From contig JAIMBT010000013.1 of assembly GCA_023511295.1 (NCBI GenBank), positions 1 to 64,000 on the forward strand: 64,000 bases of DNA. Direction: 5' to 3'. This stretch comes from Alicyclobacillus sp. (lineage in GTDB: Bacteria; Bacillota; Bacilli; Alicyclobacillales; Alicyclobacillaceae). The notes below the pieces were generated by a model. It had not been told where the DNA came from. It searched no databases and saw only the letters and a program-made list of their open reading frames with translations. Position 1 is the first letter of the stretch. Every line of letters starts with the position of its first letter. A program made the position numbers and the translations under genes. Positions 16,787 through 25,840 of the stretch are shown here, piece by piece.

Positions 16787-18178
16787 ATGACCGCACCCTG
16801 GGAAGCCTATCTATCGGAGCATGAGACCGACTATTTGGAACAGTTCCTTGAATTCCTGCGTATCCCCAGCGTTTCGACGGACCCGGCCCAAGCTGGCGAG
16901 GTTCGGCGCGCGGGCGAGTGGCTCGCCGCCCGCCTGCGGCAGGCGGGCATGGATCGCGTCGAGATCCTCGAGACGGGTGGCCACCCCGTCGTCTATGCGG
17001 AACGTCTGCGCGTCCCGGGCAAACCGACGGTGCTCGTGTACGGCCACTTCGACGTGCAACCCGCAGACCCACTCGAACTGTGGACATCGCCGCCGTTTGA
17101 ACCAGCGGTTCGCGACGGCCGGGTGTACGCGCGCGGCGCATCCGACATGAAGGGGAGCGACCTGTTGCCCATCTTCGCTTGTGAGGCCCTGCTGTCGACG
17201 GGCGCGGAGCTGCCCGTCAATGTGAAGTTCATGTACGAAGGGGAGGAGGAGATAGGCAGCCCGTCGCTACCGCGGTTCATCGCGGAGCACAAGGACCTCC
17301 TCGCATGCGACCTCGTCCTCTGCGCGGACGGCGGCGTCGGGCCGAAAGATGCTCCCGCTGTGAATGTGGGCCGGCGGGGGTTGTGCGGCCTGGAGATTCA
17401 GGTGACGAGTGCGGGGACCGACCTGCACTCGGGCGGTGCCGGCGGCATGGCCCCGAACGCCATCCACGCCTTGGTGCACATCCTCGATGCGATGCGCGAC
17501 GAGGTTGGCCGGATTCTGGTACCCGGGTTCTACGACGAGGTGCGGCCGCTGACTGAACAGGATAAGGCGGAGATTGCCGCCGTCCCCTTCCATCCCGATG
17601 CCTACAAGCGCAGCATCGGCATCAAGGACTTCTTCGGTGAACCCGAGTTCACGCCGCAGGAGCGCAACGTGGCGCGGCCGACGCTGGAAGTCAACGGCAT
17701 CTGGGGCGGGTACCAAGGCGCGGGCGTCAAGACCGTCATCCCGCGCGAAGCGCACGCGAAGATCACCTGTCGGCTGGTGCCCGACCAGCGGCCAGAGGTG
17801 ATCCGCGAGCGGTTGATTCAGTTCATTCACCAGGTGGCGCCGGGTTCCGTGGAGGTGCGCGTCACGCCGCTTCCGGGCGAAGCGGACCCTTACCTGCTCC
17901 CGCTTGACCACCCCGGTTTACTGGCGCTCGAAAAGGCCGTCACGGCGGTCTCCGAACGCCCGCCGGTGCGTGTGCGCGGCGGTGGGACGGTCCCCGTCAC
18001 GGGCATCTTTCAGCGGGAGCTCGGCGCCGAAACGGTGACCCTCGGTGCATCGGCCGGCCAGGAGGGTGCGCACGCGCCGAATGAGTTCGTCCGGCTCGAG
18101 AATTTTTACCGCATCCAACGCGCGTTCTGCATCCTGTTCGAGACCCTCGGCGAAACGCCGCTTTGCGGGAGGGCCTAA
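16787..18178 (+). CDS. M20 family dipeptidase (zinc metallopeptidase)
   Basis: 463 residues from ATG 16787 (SD ggaggagg about 10 nt upstream; a GTG at 16766 overlaps the SD). Metal ligands: YGHFDVQPADP (His/Asp) near 80, GASDMKG near 115, EGEEEIGS near 150, and the DLHSG dimerisation-domain motif near 215. Family members (CNDP/PepV-like) cleave dipeptides in the cytoplasm. The stop overlaps the 3' end of the opposite-strand transglycosylase gene by 4 bp. Confidence 0.92.
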   Translation: MTAPWEAYLSEHETDYLEQFLEFLRIPSVSTDPAQAGEVRRAGEWLAARLRQAGMDRVEILETGGHPVVYAERLRVPGKPTVLVYGHFDVQPADPLELWTSPPFEPAVRDGRVYARGASDMKGSDLLPIFACEALLSTGAELPVNVKFMYEGEEEIGSPSLPRFIAEHKDLLACDLVLCADGGVGPKDAPAVNVGRRGLCGLEIQVTSAGTDLHSGGAGGMAPNAIHALVHILDAMRDEVGRILVPGFYDEVRPLTEQDKAEIAAVPFHPDAYKRSIGIKDFFGEPEFTPQERNVARPTLEVNGIWGGYQGAGVKTVIPREAHAKITCRLVPDQRPEVIRERLIQFIHQVAPGSVEVRVTPLPGEADPYLLPLDHPGLLALEKAVTAVSERPPVRVRGGGTVPVTGIFQRELGAETVTLGASAGQEGAHAPNEFVRLENFYRIQRAFCILFETLGETPLCGRA

Positions 18179-19086
18179 TACCCTCCACGCAAGCTCCGCG
18201 CCAGCGCCACATTCGGGTCGCCGTAGCGCGCTTCGATGTACCGAATCGCCGCAACCATGTTGTCCACCGGATTCTCGATATCCGCGTGGCCTGGGAGTGC
18301 ATACGCAGCAAAGGTCGTCGGTTCCGTCTGCATCAGGCCGACTGCGTGCTCGCCGTCCCCCGTCTCCTCGGGGTTCACGGCGGCCACGTGGCCGGCCGAC
18401 TCGTGTTCTGCGATGGCCACGAGCGGCGTGACCCAGGACGCGGGCACCCCGGCCAACTGTGCCGCCTGCGCGGTCACGGCCTGTAGTTGCGCGCGATTCA
18501 AGACGCCCGTGGACGTGGCGGTCGACAGGGCGCCGGTGGTCCATCCGCCGGCATTCCCATCCGTCGCGGTTCCGACTGCGTCCGCGCCGTCCGAGTTGAC
18601 ATCGGAGACGGGCAGCGCGACTGACCCAGACAGCGGTGCGGCGGAACCGCCACTCGCTCCGGACGGACCGAAGGACGCGAGGAAGGTCTGGACAAACCAG
18701 GTCATGAGCGCCTGCAAGAGCGCGTCCGGTACGTCCATCTGCGTGCCCATCGCGGGGGATGTGGCGAAGGCAGGCGGCAGGGACGTTTGCGGCACCACGG
18801 CCGGAGCCGGCGCTTGCGGCAGCGCCGCTCCGGACGACCTCCGCGGTGCGCGGTCGGTCCTCGTCTGCTGTGCATCCGCCAAGACAGCGGCGAACGTCTG
18901 GCCTTTGCTCCGCGATGGGTTGGTTCCAACCGGGCCGGAGGGCAGCGTCCGGTGCTCCATCGGGGTCTGTTGGCGGGCTGTCGACGCCCTCACGTGGTCC
19001 ACGGACCAGCTCACTCCTTCGCGGGTCGGATACGTGCGATTCCTGCTTGACTCTACTATACCATCTCGACCCAACGGCGAGGGCAT
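18175..19086 (-). CDS. lytic transglycosylase-like protein (SLT domain)
   Basis: 303 residues from ATG 19086, which has AAGGAG at good spacing; a GTG near 19006 is an alternative. Residues 1-190 are Pro/Ala/Ser-rich and unstructured. The C-terminal part (about 205-303) is an SLT domain with the catalytic Glu in AIAEHESAG, GLMQTEP, and the NP-NM-AAIRYI motif. No signal peptide or membrane helix is visible, so export is unclear; some Bacillus SLT proteins (YjbJ/CwlQ type) are similar. Confidence 0.8.
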   Translation of the reverse strand: MPSPLGRDGIVESSRNRTYPTREGVSWSVDHVRASTARQQTPMEHRTLPSGPVGTNPSRSKGQTFAAVLADAQQTRTDRAPRRSSGAALPQAPAPAVVPQTSLPPAFATSPAMGTQMDVPDALLQALMTWFVQTFLASFGPSGASGGSAAPLSGSVALPVSDVNSDGADAVGTATDGNAGGWTTGALSTATSTGVLNRAQLQAVTAQAAQLAGVPASWVTPLVAIAEHESAGHVAAVNPEETGDGEHAVGLMQTEPTTFAAYALPGHADIENPVDNMVAAIRYIEARYGDPNVALARSLRGGY

Positions 19087-19097
19087 CTGTGCGCTCC

Positions 19098-19126
19098 TTG
19101 CGTCTCTTTCAGAGATCCGCTAGAAT
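19098..19126 (+). promoter_or_regulatory. promoter of the pheB-hom-thrCB operon
   Basis: TTGCGT (19098-19103), 17-bp spacer, TAGAAT (19121-19126). It predicts transcript start near 19133, so the ATG at 19125 cannot be the start of pheB. Confidence 0.65.
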
Positions 19127-19166
19127 GTCCTTTGGAGACAGACATTTGTATCTAGTGGGTGAACAG

Positions 19167-19685
19167 ATGGACGACCCGTACTACCTGATTCCACGCTCGC
19201 ACCTCCCGGAAGCCATTCGAAGGGTGACGGAGGTCGCCGAACTGCTCGAGCGGAATCCCCGCCTGCGCGTGACGGAGGCTGTCCAACGCGTGGGCATCTC
19301 GCGCAGTGTGTACTACAAGTACAAGGACGTGGTACGGCCGTTTCAATCTGCGGTCCGCAACCGCGTGGTGACGCTGTCCCTGACGCTCTTTCACGTCCCT
19401 GGTGCCCTGGCGTCCGTGCTCGAAGCCTTCGCACAGGCCCGGGCGAACCTGCTCACCGTCCACCAGTCCATCCCGCTGCAAGGCCTGGCGACGGTGGTCA
19501 TCACGACAGAGACGCGAGGGATGAGCCGGTCTGTCGCCGAACTGCTGCAGGCGCTTCAGAACCTGGATGGCGTGCGGGACGCGTTCATCGTCGGCGAGGA
19601 GTTTGCGGGCGGAGCCGGGGACATCGGGATCGAGCAGACCATCTCTGGACCAGACCGTCCAAATGAAGCGGAGGGCGAGCGATGA
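19167..19685 (+). CDS. pheB: ACT domain protein, PheB family
   Basis: 172 residues from ATG 19167; TTG 19146 with GGAG upstream is possible. The start was chosen because YYLIPRSHLPEA aligns with the beginning of B. subtilis PheB. Helical N-terminal part (1-60, with ISRSVYYKYKD) resembling a DNA-binding helix-turn-helix, then an ACT domain (about 70-145). UPF0735/PheB proteins adjoin amino-acid genes and may sense an amino acid. Overlaps hom (ATGA), so it belongs to the threonine operon. Confidence 0.85.
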   Translation: MDDPYYLIPRSHLPEAIRRVTEVAELLERNPRLRVTEAVQRVGISRSVYYKYKDVVRPFQSAVRNRVVTLSLTLFHVPGALASVLEAFAQARANLLTVHQSIPLQGLATVVITTETRGMSRSVAELLQALQNLDGVRDAFIVGEEFAGGAGDIGIEQTISGPDRPNEAEGER

Positions 19686-20962
19686 ACGCGTATGTCGGCG
19701 TGCTGGGCTGTGGTACGGTGGGTACGGGTGTGCTCGACCTCATCTCTCGTCGCATGGGGAAGTTCGCGGATGCCATCGGCCGTCGGCCGCTGGTCAAGCG
19801 GGTGCTCGTTCGGGACCTGGCACGCCCGCGAAGCCCGGTGGTCGATGTGTCCTTGCTGACCGACGACGCGCAGGCGATTCTGGCGGACCCCGACATTCAG
19901 GTGGTCATCGAAGTGATGGGGGGCATCGAACCGGCGCGTACGTACCTGTTGACAGCCCTTCGTTCAGGCAAGCACGTGGTCACGGCGAACAAGGACCTCC
20001 TGGCGGTTCACGGAGATGAACTGCGCGCTGCGGCAGCGGACGCGAACGTCTCCCTGCTTTACGAAGCCGCGGTGGCCGGGGCTATCCCCGTGCTGCGGCC
20101 GCTGCAGGAGTGCCTGATGTCGAACGACATCACGTCACTCGTGGGAATCGTCAACGGCACGTGCAACTACATCCTGAGCCAGATGGCCGAGTCCGGAGCG
20201 GACTTCACCTCTGCGCTCGCGGACGCACAGGCGCGCGGGTTTGCCGAGGCGGACCCGTCGAGCGACGTCGACGGCTGGGACGCCGCTCGCAAGCTCGTCA
20301 TCTTGGCCACGCTCGCGTTTCAGGTGGGCGTACAGTTGGAAGATGTGTTCATACAGGGAATCCGGTCGATTGCCGCGGCCGACATCGCCTACGCTCGCGA
20401 GCTCGGACATGCGGTCAAGCTGTTGGTGGAAGGCGTCCGCGAGGAAGACGGGGTTCACCTGCAGGTGCGCCCGACGCTGGTTCCGCTCCACCACCCCCTG
20501 GCCCACGTCAGCGGGGCGAACAACGCGCTGTACGTGCATGGAGATGCCTCGGGCGAACTGATGTTCTACGGCACGGGTGCCGGGTCGCTGCCGACTGCGA
20601 GCGCCGTCGTGGGAGATCTGTATCAGGTTCTCTCCGACCTGGATCGATCCGGTGTCCGGCCGCAACAGCGCTGGCCCCGCGCCAGTCACCCGGCACCCCG
20701 CGTGTCTCAGCGCTTGGCGCCGTACTTCGTCCGCTTGCGTGCAGCGGACGTCCCGGGCGCCTTTGCGCAGATTGCCACGGTGTTCGCAGAGCGCGACGTG
20801 AGCATGGAGACCGTCTTGCAACGGCGGACGGACGGCGCTCGGGCGGACGTGGTGATTGTTACACACCCATGTTCTCTGGACCAGATGCAAGCCGTCCGCC
20901 GAAGCCTCCTGGACCGGTCACCGCTACTGCATATCTGCAACGTCCTGCCGATGTTGGTGTAG
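19682..20962 (+). CDS. hom: homoserine dehydrogenase
   Basis: 426 residues. NAD(P)-binding GCGTVGTG at 9-16, TANKDLL near 102, catalytic-domain motif GIVNGTCNYIL near 155 and GWDAARK near 200. The C-terminal ACT domain (about 345-420) is as in the Bacillus enzyme and allows feedback by threonine. Reduces aspartate semialdehyde to homoserine. Second gene of pheB-hom-thrC-thrB. Confidence 0.96.
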   Translation: MNAYVGVLGCGTVGTGVLDLISRRMGKFADAIGRRPLVKRVLVRDLARPRSPVVDVSLLTDDAQAILADPDIQVVIEVMGGIEPARTYLLTALRSGKHVVTANKDLLAVHGDELRAAAADANVSLLYEAAVAGAIPVLRPLQECLMSNDITSLVGIVNGTCNYILSQMAESGADFTSALADAQARGFAEADPSSDVDGWDAARKLVILATLAFQVGVQLEDVFIQGIRSIAAADIAYARELGHAVKLLVEGVREEDGVHLQVRPTLVPLHHPLAHVSGANNALYVHGDASGELMFYGTGAGSLPTASAVVGDLYQVLSDLDRSGVRPQQRWPRASHPAPRVSQRLAPYFVRLRAADVPGAFAQIATVFAERDVSMETVLQRRTDGARADVVIVTHPCSLDQMQAVRRSLLDRSPLLHICNVLPMLV

Positions 20963-20983
20963 GACGGACCATCTTGAGGAGGA

Positions 20984-22072
20984 ATGGCATTGACGCCGAA
21001 ACAGACGCCGAAAGTACGGCGATGGCCGGGCGTCCTCGCGGCGTACCGCGAGTGGCTCCCAGTGAACGAAGACACGCCGCCGCTCAGCCTGGGTGAAGGG
21101 CATACCCCGTTGATTCGGTCCGATCGACTGAGCGATGCGACCGGGGCCGAGGTATATCTGAAGCTGGAGGGGGCCAACCCGACGGGGTCGTTCAAGGACC
21201 GGGGCATGGTGCTGGCTGTCGCGAAGGCAGCGGAGGCCGGCTCGCGAGCCGTCGTCTGCGCTTCGACGGGGAACACTTCGGCATCTGCCGCAGCGTACGC
21301 CGCGCGCGCCGGGCTGCGTTGCGTGATTGTCCTGCCGCACGGGTACGTCGCCGCGGGAAAGTTGGCGCAAGCGCGCATCCACGGCGCGGAGATGGTGGCG
21401 CTCGAGGGCAACTTCGACGACGCCTTGCGGCTGGTGCGACGGTTGGCACAGGAGCTGCCCGTCACCCTCGTCAACTCCGTCAACCCGTTGCGGCTGCAGG
21501 GGCAGCAGACAGCCGCGTTCGAGGTCTGCGACGCGCTCGGCAGAGCGCCGGACAAGCTGTGCATTCCGGTCGGCAACGCGGGGAATATCAGCGCGTACTG
21601 GATGGGGTTTTCCGCCTACGCCGAAGCCGGCATCGTCCCGAACCGGCCGCAGATGTACGGCTTCGAGGCAGCCGGCGCTGCCGCCCTGGTCGCAGGACAC
21701 CCGATTGACCACCCAGAGACCTTCGCGACCGCCATCCGCATCGGCCATCCGGCGTCTGGGCATCTGGCATTGGCGGCGGCGCAGGCGTCCGGCGGGGGGA
21801 TTCGCGCCGTGACGGACGAAGAGATTGCCGCGGCATACCGCTTGTTGGCGGGGGAGGGCGTGTTCGCGGAACCGGGCTCCGCAGCGTCCGTCGCCGGACT
21901 GCTGCAGCTGCATCGGCAGGGGCGAGTGGCGAGCGGGGAGACGGTGGTGTGCGTGCTCACCGGCAACGGATTGAAGGACCCGGATAGCGCGATGCGCCTC
22001 GCCTCTGGAGAGATGACCGTGTTACCGGCGGTGGAACGAGACCTCCAGCGCTGGTTGGAGGGCGTCTTGTGA
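20984..22072 (+). CDS. thrC: threonine synthase
   Basis: 362 residues, SD gaggagg before the start. PLP fold type II: lysine in NPTGSFKDRG near 70, glycine loop GNAGN near 190, STGNTS near 90. Makes threonine from phosphohomoserine. Short form as in Bacillus. The stop overlaps thrB (GTGA). Confidence 0.96.
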   Translation: MALTPKQTPKVRRWPGVLAAYREWLPVNEDTPPLSLGEGHTPLIRSDRLSDATGAEVYLKLEGANPTGSFKDRGMVLAVAKAAEAGSRAVVCASTGNTSASAAAYAARAGLRCVIVLPHGYVAAGKLAQARIHGAEMVALEGNFDDALRLVRRLAQELPVTLVNSVNPLRLQGQQTAAFEVCDALGRAPDKLCIPVGNAGNISAYWMGFSAYAEAGIVPNRPQMYGFEAAGAAALVAGHPIDHPETFATAIRIGHPASGHLALAAAQASGGGIRAVTDEEIAAAYRLLAGEGVFAEPGSAASVAGLLQLHRQGRVASGETVVCVLTGNGLKDPDSAMRLASGEMTVLPAVERDLQRWLEGVL

Positions 22073-23037
22073 CCCGGCCCGGGAGACGAGACGAGAACGG
22101 TCGGCGGCTCCGGCTCACGGTCGACGTGCCGGCGACGACGGCCAACCTGGGGCCCGGATTCGACTGTATGGGGATGGCGCTGTCGTGGTTCAACACCTTT
22201 ACCGTCGAACTCGGCCATCCGTTCCGAGTCACGGTGACGGGCGAATCCGCGAATCTGTTGCCGAAGGGACGGGACAACGCCATCGTCCGCGCCATCGCGC
22301 GCGTGTTCGACCTGGCGGGAGAGCCACTGCCGCGCAACTGGCGGCTCGTCGCTGTCAACCGCATCCCGGTCGCGTCTGGGTTGGGGTCAAGCGCCGCAGC
22401 GGTCGTCGGCGGCACATTGCTCGGCTGCGCACTCTTGCAGGAGACGCGTCCAGGTCAGGGATTGACAGACAGCCAGGTGCTGCGTCTGTGCGTGGATGCC
22501 GAAGGCCATCCGGACAACGCCGTCCCGGCCTTGTTGGGGGGCGGGTGGATTTGCCTCGACGCCCACGGCTCGGTCCACCTAACACCGCTGCAAATCCCGT
22601 CGACGCTCGTGTTTGTCGTCGGTTTTCCGAACTTCCCGCTGGCAACGGAGGCAGCGCGGCGCGCGGTGCCGTCCACGGTGGCCCGCGCCGATGCCGTGTA
22701 CAACGTGGCGCAGGCGGCGCGCCTGACGGCGGCGCTGGCCTCGGGGGATTTGGACCTGCTCAAGGTCAACTTCGGAGACCGGCTGCATGAACCGTACCGG
22801 CAGGCGTTGATTCCCGGGTTCGACGACGTGCGGCGAGCTGCGAAGCGGGCCGGCGCGAAGACCGTGACGCTGAGCGGGGCGGGGCCGACTCTGCTCGCCT
22901 GGTGCGACGACGAAGGCGTGGCCGGAGACGTCGCAGACCAGATGACCTTGGCGTGGCGGGAACACAACGTCCAGTGTTCGGCGCGAGTCGTTCGTCCGCA
23001 CGTCGGAGCGGCGCGGGTCCGTCGGGAATATCCATAA
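22069..23037 (+). CDS. thrB: homoserine kinase
   Basis: 322 residues, GTG start overlapping thrC. GHMP kinase: substrate motif PATTANLGPGFDC near 20, ATP loop PVASGLGSSAA near 102, and C-terminal TLSGAGPTLLAW near 265. Phosphorylates homoserine for ThrC. Last gene of the operon; no clear terminator after it. Confidence 0.97.
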   Translation: MTRPGRRDENGRRLRLTVDVPATTANLGPGFDCMGMALSWFNTFTVELGHPFRVTVTGESANLLPKGRDNAIVRAIARVFDLAGEPLPRNWRLVAVNRIPVASGLGSSAAAVVGGTLLGCALLQETRPGQGLTDSQVLRLCVDAEGHPDNAVPALLGGGWICLDAHGSVHLTPLQIPSTLVFVVGFPNFPLATEAARRAVPSTVARADAVYNVAQAARLTAALASGDLDLLKVNFGDRLHEPYRQALIPGFDDVRRAAKRAGAKTVTLSGAGPTLLAWCDDEGVAGDVADQMTLAWREHNVQCSARVVRPHVGAARVRREYP

Positions 23038-23221
23038 GATCAGCGAATGTGTCCGAGGGAACAGGAAATTGGCGAGTTGCGTCGAATTCCACTGTCGAAC
23101 ATCAGCGCTCTCGCGTCGAAGCGCGTCGCTCGCTCGTGTCCGAGCGGCCGACCCGCTGTCGCGAGGGGCGGGCTGTGCGGCCGAGCGGTGACACCGGCCG
23201 CGTGTAAGGGAGTGGGATCGA

Positions 23222-24382
23222 TTGCGGACGTTCCGCCTGATTGCGGCTGCCTGTGCAGTCGGTTGCTTGTGCACGTCCGGCGTCGCGTACGGCGCTTCGC
23301 TGTCGTCGGAGAAGGCGCTGCTCGGAAAGTTGCAGTCTGAGGCAAGCCAGACGTATCAGCAGATCTCGCAGGACAAGTCGAAGGCGACCGCCCTGCAAAA
23401 CGCGATTCAACAAGACGAGTCGTCGCTTGCGAACATTCGGGCGGCGATTCGGGCCAACGAACAACAGTCGGCCCAGGTGGCCGCGGCGCTGACGAGACTC
23501 GACGAGAAACTCCAACAGAACCAGAAAATGTTGACGGCGGACAAACAGGACCTGGAAGCCCAGGTGCGCGCGATGTACGAGGATGGGCACGTGTCGTACC
23601 TCAGTGTCCTGCTGAACGCGACGAGTTTCAGCGATTTGTTGTCCCGCATCTACCTGCTCGAACAGATTGCGAAGAAGCAGCAGGACATGATTCACGAGGT
23701 GGCAGCACTTCGCCAGACCATCGCGCAACAACAGGGACAACAGAAGACCCTGTACGCCAGCCTGCAACAGAAACACCGCCAGTTGCAGACCTACGAGCAA
23801 GCGCAGACCATCCTCGAGCAGCACCAGCGGGAGGCGCTCGCGTCGGTGCGAGCTGACCTCACAGACCAGACCCGAAAGCGGACCACCCTCGAGAGTCAAA
23901 TCCAACTGACGCAGAGTCAAATCCAGCAGATTGAATTGGAGACGCAGCAAGCGGAGCAGCTCATGCAGAACCAACAATACGTGCAGACCACCCTCGAGAG
24001 TCTACCGCAGGTTGACGCGGAGCAGATCATCCAGTACGGAGAGCAGTTCATGGGTACCCCGTACGTTTGGGGTGGCACAACGCCGAACCCGGGGTTTGAC
24101 TGCTCCGGGTTCGTGCAGTACGTTTTCGCACACTTCGGCGTCTCCCTGTACCGGACCTCGGAAGAGCAGTTTGCGGAAGGTGTGCCGGTGTCCGAGAGCG
24201 ACTTGCAGCCCGGGGACCTCGTGTTTTTCAGCACCTATGCGCCCGGCGCGACACACGTCGGCATCTACATCGGCAACGGCATGATGCTCGATTCAGAGGA
24301 CATGGGGCTGACCATCGACAACATCCACAACTCGTATTGGGGCCCGAAGTACCTCGGCGCTCGCCGGGTCATTAAGTCATAA
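23222..24382 (+). CDS. secreted NlpC/P60 peptidoglycan endopeptidase with coiled coil
   Basis: 386 residues, TTG start after AAGGGAG. Signal peptide 1-24 (cut near AYGAS). Long coiled coil with many Gln (about 30-245), as in CwlO. Catalytic NlpC/P60 domain from about 270: Cys294 (DCSGF) and His345 (THVGIY). Cuts D-Glu to meso-DAP peptide bonds in the wall. The coiled coil is where FtsEX-type partners bind in CwlO. Own transcription unit between thrB and the G1 peptidase. The 184-bp gap before it shows no clear promoter. Confidence 0.92.
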   Translation: MRTFRLIAAACAVGCLCTSGVAYGASLSSEKALLGKLQSEASQTYQQISQDKSKATALQNAIQQDESSLANIRAAIRANEQQSAQVAAALTRLDEKLQQNQKMLTADKQDLEAQVRAMYEDGHVSYLSVLLNATSFSDLLSRIYLLEQIAKKQQDMIHEVAALRQTIAQQQGQQKTLYASLQQKHRQLQTYEQAQTILEQHQREALASVRADLTDQTRKRTTLESQIQLTQSQIQQIELETQQAEQLMQNQQYVQTTLESLPQVDAEQIIQYGEQFMGTPYVWGGTTPNPGFDCSGFVQYVFAHFGVSLYRTSEEQFAEGVPVSESDLQPGDLVFFSTYAPGATHVGIYIGNGMMLDSEDMGLTIDNIHNSYWGPKYLGARRVIKS

Positions 24383-24554
24383 ACAACGCGGGTCCACGTT
24401 TCGTTCACGTGTCCTCCACATTTCTCGACTACAATCTTTGTCGATAGAAGGGAAAGTTTGTCCAGTGCCGCCATACCCGAGTCGTTCCACGGCGACAACC
24501 GGGCGGCGAGGCGGTACTGGGCCAGCGTTCTAACTGGTGGGGAGGAGATATGGG

Positions 24555-25757
24555 ATGACCAGACGTCGCGTGTGGGCGGTTGCCTCGTTGTCGGTCTTGG
24601 CCGGATTCGGCGCGTGGAGCGCCTTTGGGCAGACAGGTGCCGCGGCGACGCCGTCCGGCTCGCTCAGCCTGGCCCAAGACCGCGCACCGGTCGCTTCGTC
24701 GTCGCTGTGGCCCAGTTGGCCGCAGTGGCCGAATGCGGATTCGTTCATCGATGTGCAGGCATGGGAACAGCAGCTCGCCCAACTGCAGAGTCAGCTCGTC
24801 CGCCAGATACAGACGGAGGTCGAGATCCTCGAACAACAGGCCGGCGTGACGGTGCCACTCCCGTCCTGGGTCACGCAGCCGGTGTCGAGCCTCGCGACAA
24901 CGATTCCGGACGCTCTGGGGATTGGAACCCCCTCGACCAGCGCCACCGGTTCAGCGCCAGGCTCCGGTATCGATAGCGTGCTGCCAAGCGGCACACAACC
25001 GTCGCAGAACTGGGCCGGCTACATCGACACCCCAGCCCCTGGAGCGACGCCGTACCGGAGCGTGTCGGCGACGTGGACCGTGCCAAAAACCACGGGCCGG
25101 TCAGGCAGTGTCGCGGCACAGTGGATTGGTCTTGGCGGAGTGACCAGTGAAGACCTGCTGCAGACCGGGACGATGGAGCAAATCTCGAACGGACAGGCCA
25201 CGGCGGAGGTGTTCTGGGAGGAATTGCCGAATACGGCCCAACCGCTGTTGACGGTCCCCATCGGTTCAACGGTGACGGCGTCCATCGAACAGGGTTCCGG
25301 CGCGACGTGGACCATCGACGTCACCGTCCGCACGCCGTCGGGACAGACGCTGACGAAGAACGTTCCCGTCACACTCGGCAAGGCGTACGCGGAGGGTATC
25401 GGGACCTCCGCGGAGTGGGTCAGCGAGGACCCGTCAAATGCGGACGAACGGCTGTACCCGCTGGCAGACGCCGGGACGGTCGTGTTCACCCGCGCGGATG
25501 TGAACGGACAAGCGCTCAGCGCTCCGGACAACCGCATCACGCCGGTCGCCATGGTCGATGGACTCGGGCACGTCGTCATCGCACCTTCCGCTCTCGGGAC
25601 GGACGGCGCGTCGTTTACGACCCAGACCGAGTCGACCTCGATGGAGTCTACCGGGAACGGTCGATGGGTTCCGGGTGAAGGTCGGAACGCGCCAGGCGAT
25701 TGGCGCCATGCCCTCCACACGCAGAGCTGGGGTGTTGTCTGGATCGGGCGGTGGTAG
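24555..25757 (+). CDS. secreted glutamic peptidase, G1 (eqolisin) family
   Basis: 400 residues from ATG 24555, SD ggaggag 7 nt upstream. Signal peptide (1-30), a propeptide with a Gln-rich helix (about 60-145), and a mature beta-sandwich domain from about 150: NWAGY at 152, ATWTVP at 172, AAQWIGLGG at 188. The family's catalytic Gln and Glu correspond to Gln203 (LLQTG) and Glu287 (SAEWVSEDP), both present. G1 peptidases are mostly fungal acid proteases; bacterial ones are few, and an enzyme from Alicyclobacillus has been studied. Likely a secreted acid-active protease. A strong terminator follows. Confidence 0.9.
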   Translation: MTRRRVWAVASLSVLAGFGAWSAFGQTGAAATPSGSLSLAQDRAPVASSSLWPSWPQWPNADSFIDVQAWEQQLAQLQSQLVRQIQTEVEILEQQAGVTVPLPSWVTQPVSSLATTIPDALGIGTPSTSATGSAPGSGIDSVLPSGTQPSQNWAGYIDTPAPGATPYRSVSATWTVPKTTGRSGSVAAQWIGLGGVTSEDLLQTGTMEQISNGQATAEVFWEELPNTAQPLLTVPIGSTVTASIEQGSGATWTIDVTVRTPSGQTLTKNVPVTLGKAYAEGIGTSAEWVSEDPSNADERLYPLADAGTVVFTRADVNGQALSAPDNRITPVAMVDGLGHVVIAPSALGTDGASFTTQTESTSMESTGNGRWVPGEGRNAPGDWRHALHTQSWGVVWIGRW

Positions 25758-25779
25758 GGTCGGACAGCTCGGGGTGACG

Positions 25780-25821
25780 GGCAAGGGAACCGGCGAAATT
25801 GCGCCGGTTCCCTTGCCTTTT
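25780..25821 (+). terminator. terminator of the G1 peptidase gene
   Basis: 15-bp perfect stem GGCAAGGGAACCGGC (25780-25794) / GCCGGTTCCCTTGCC (25803-25817), then TTTT. It lies between convergent genes. Confidence 0.93.
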
Positions 25822-25840
25822 CTGTGAGGCCCCGTCCGCC

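Noticed and set aside
23160-23210. Possible terminator hairpin after thrB (CGGCCG repeats)
   Set aside because: Only a 7-bp stem with an 11-nt loop and no T-run. Common by chance at this GC content.
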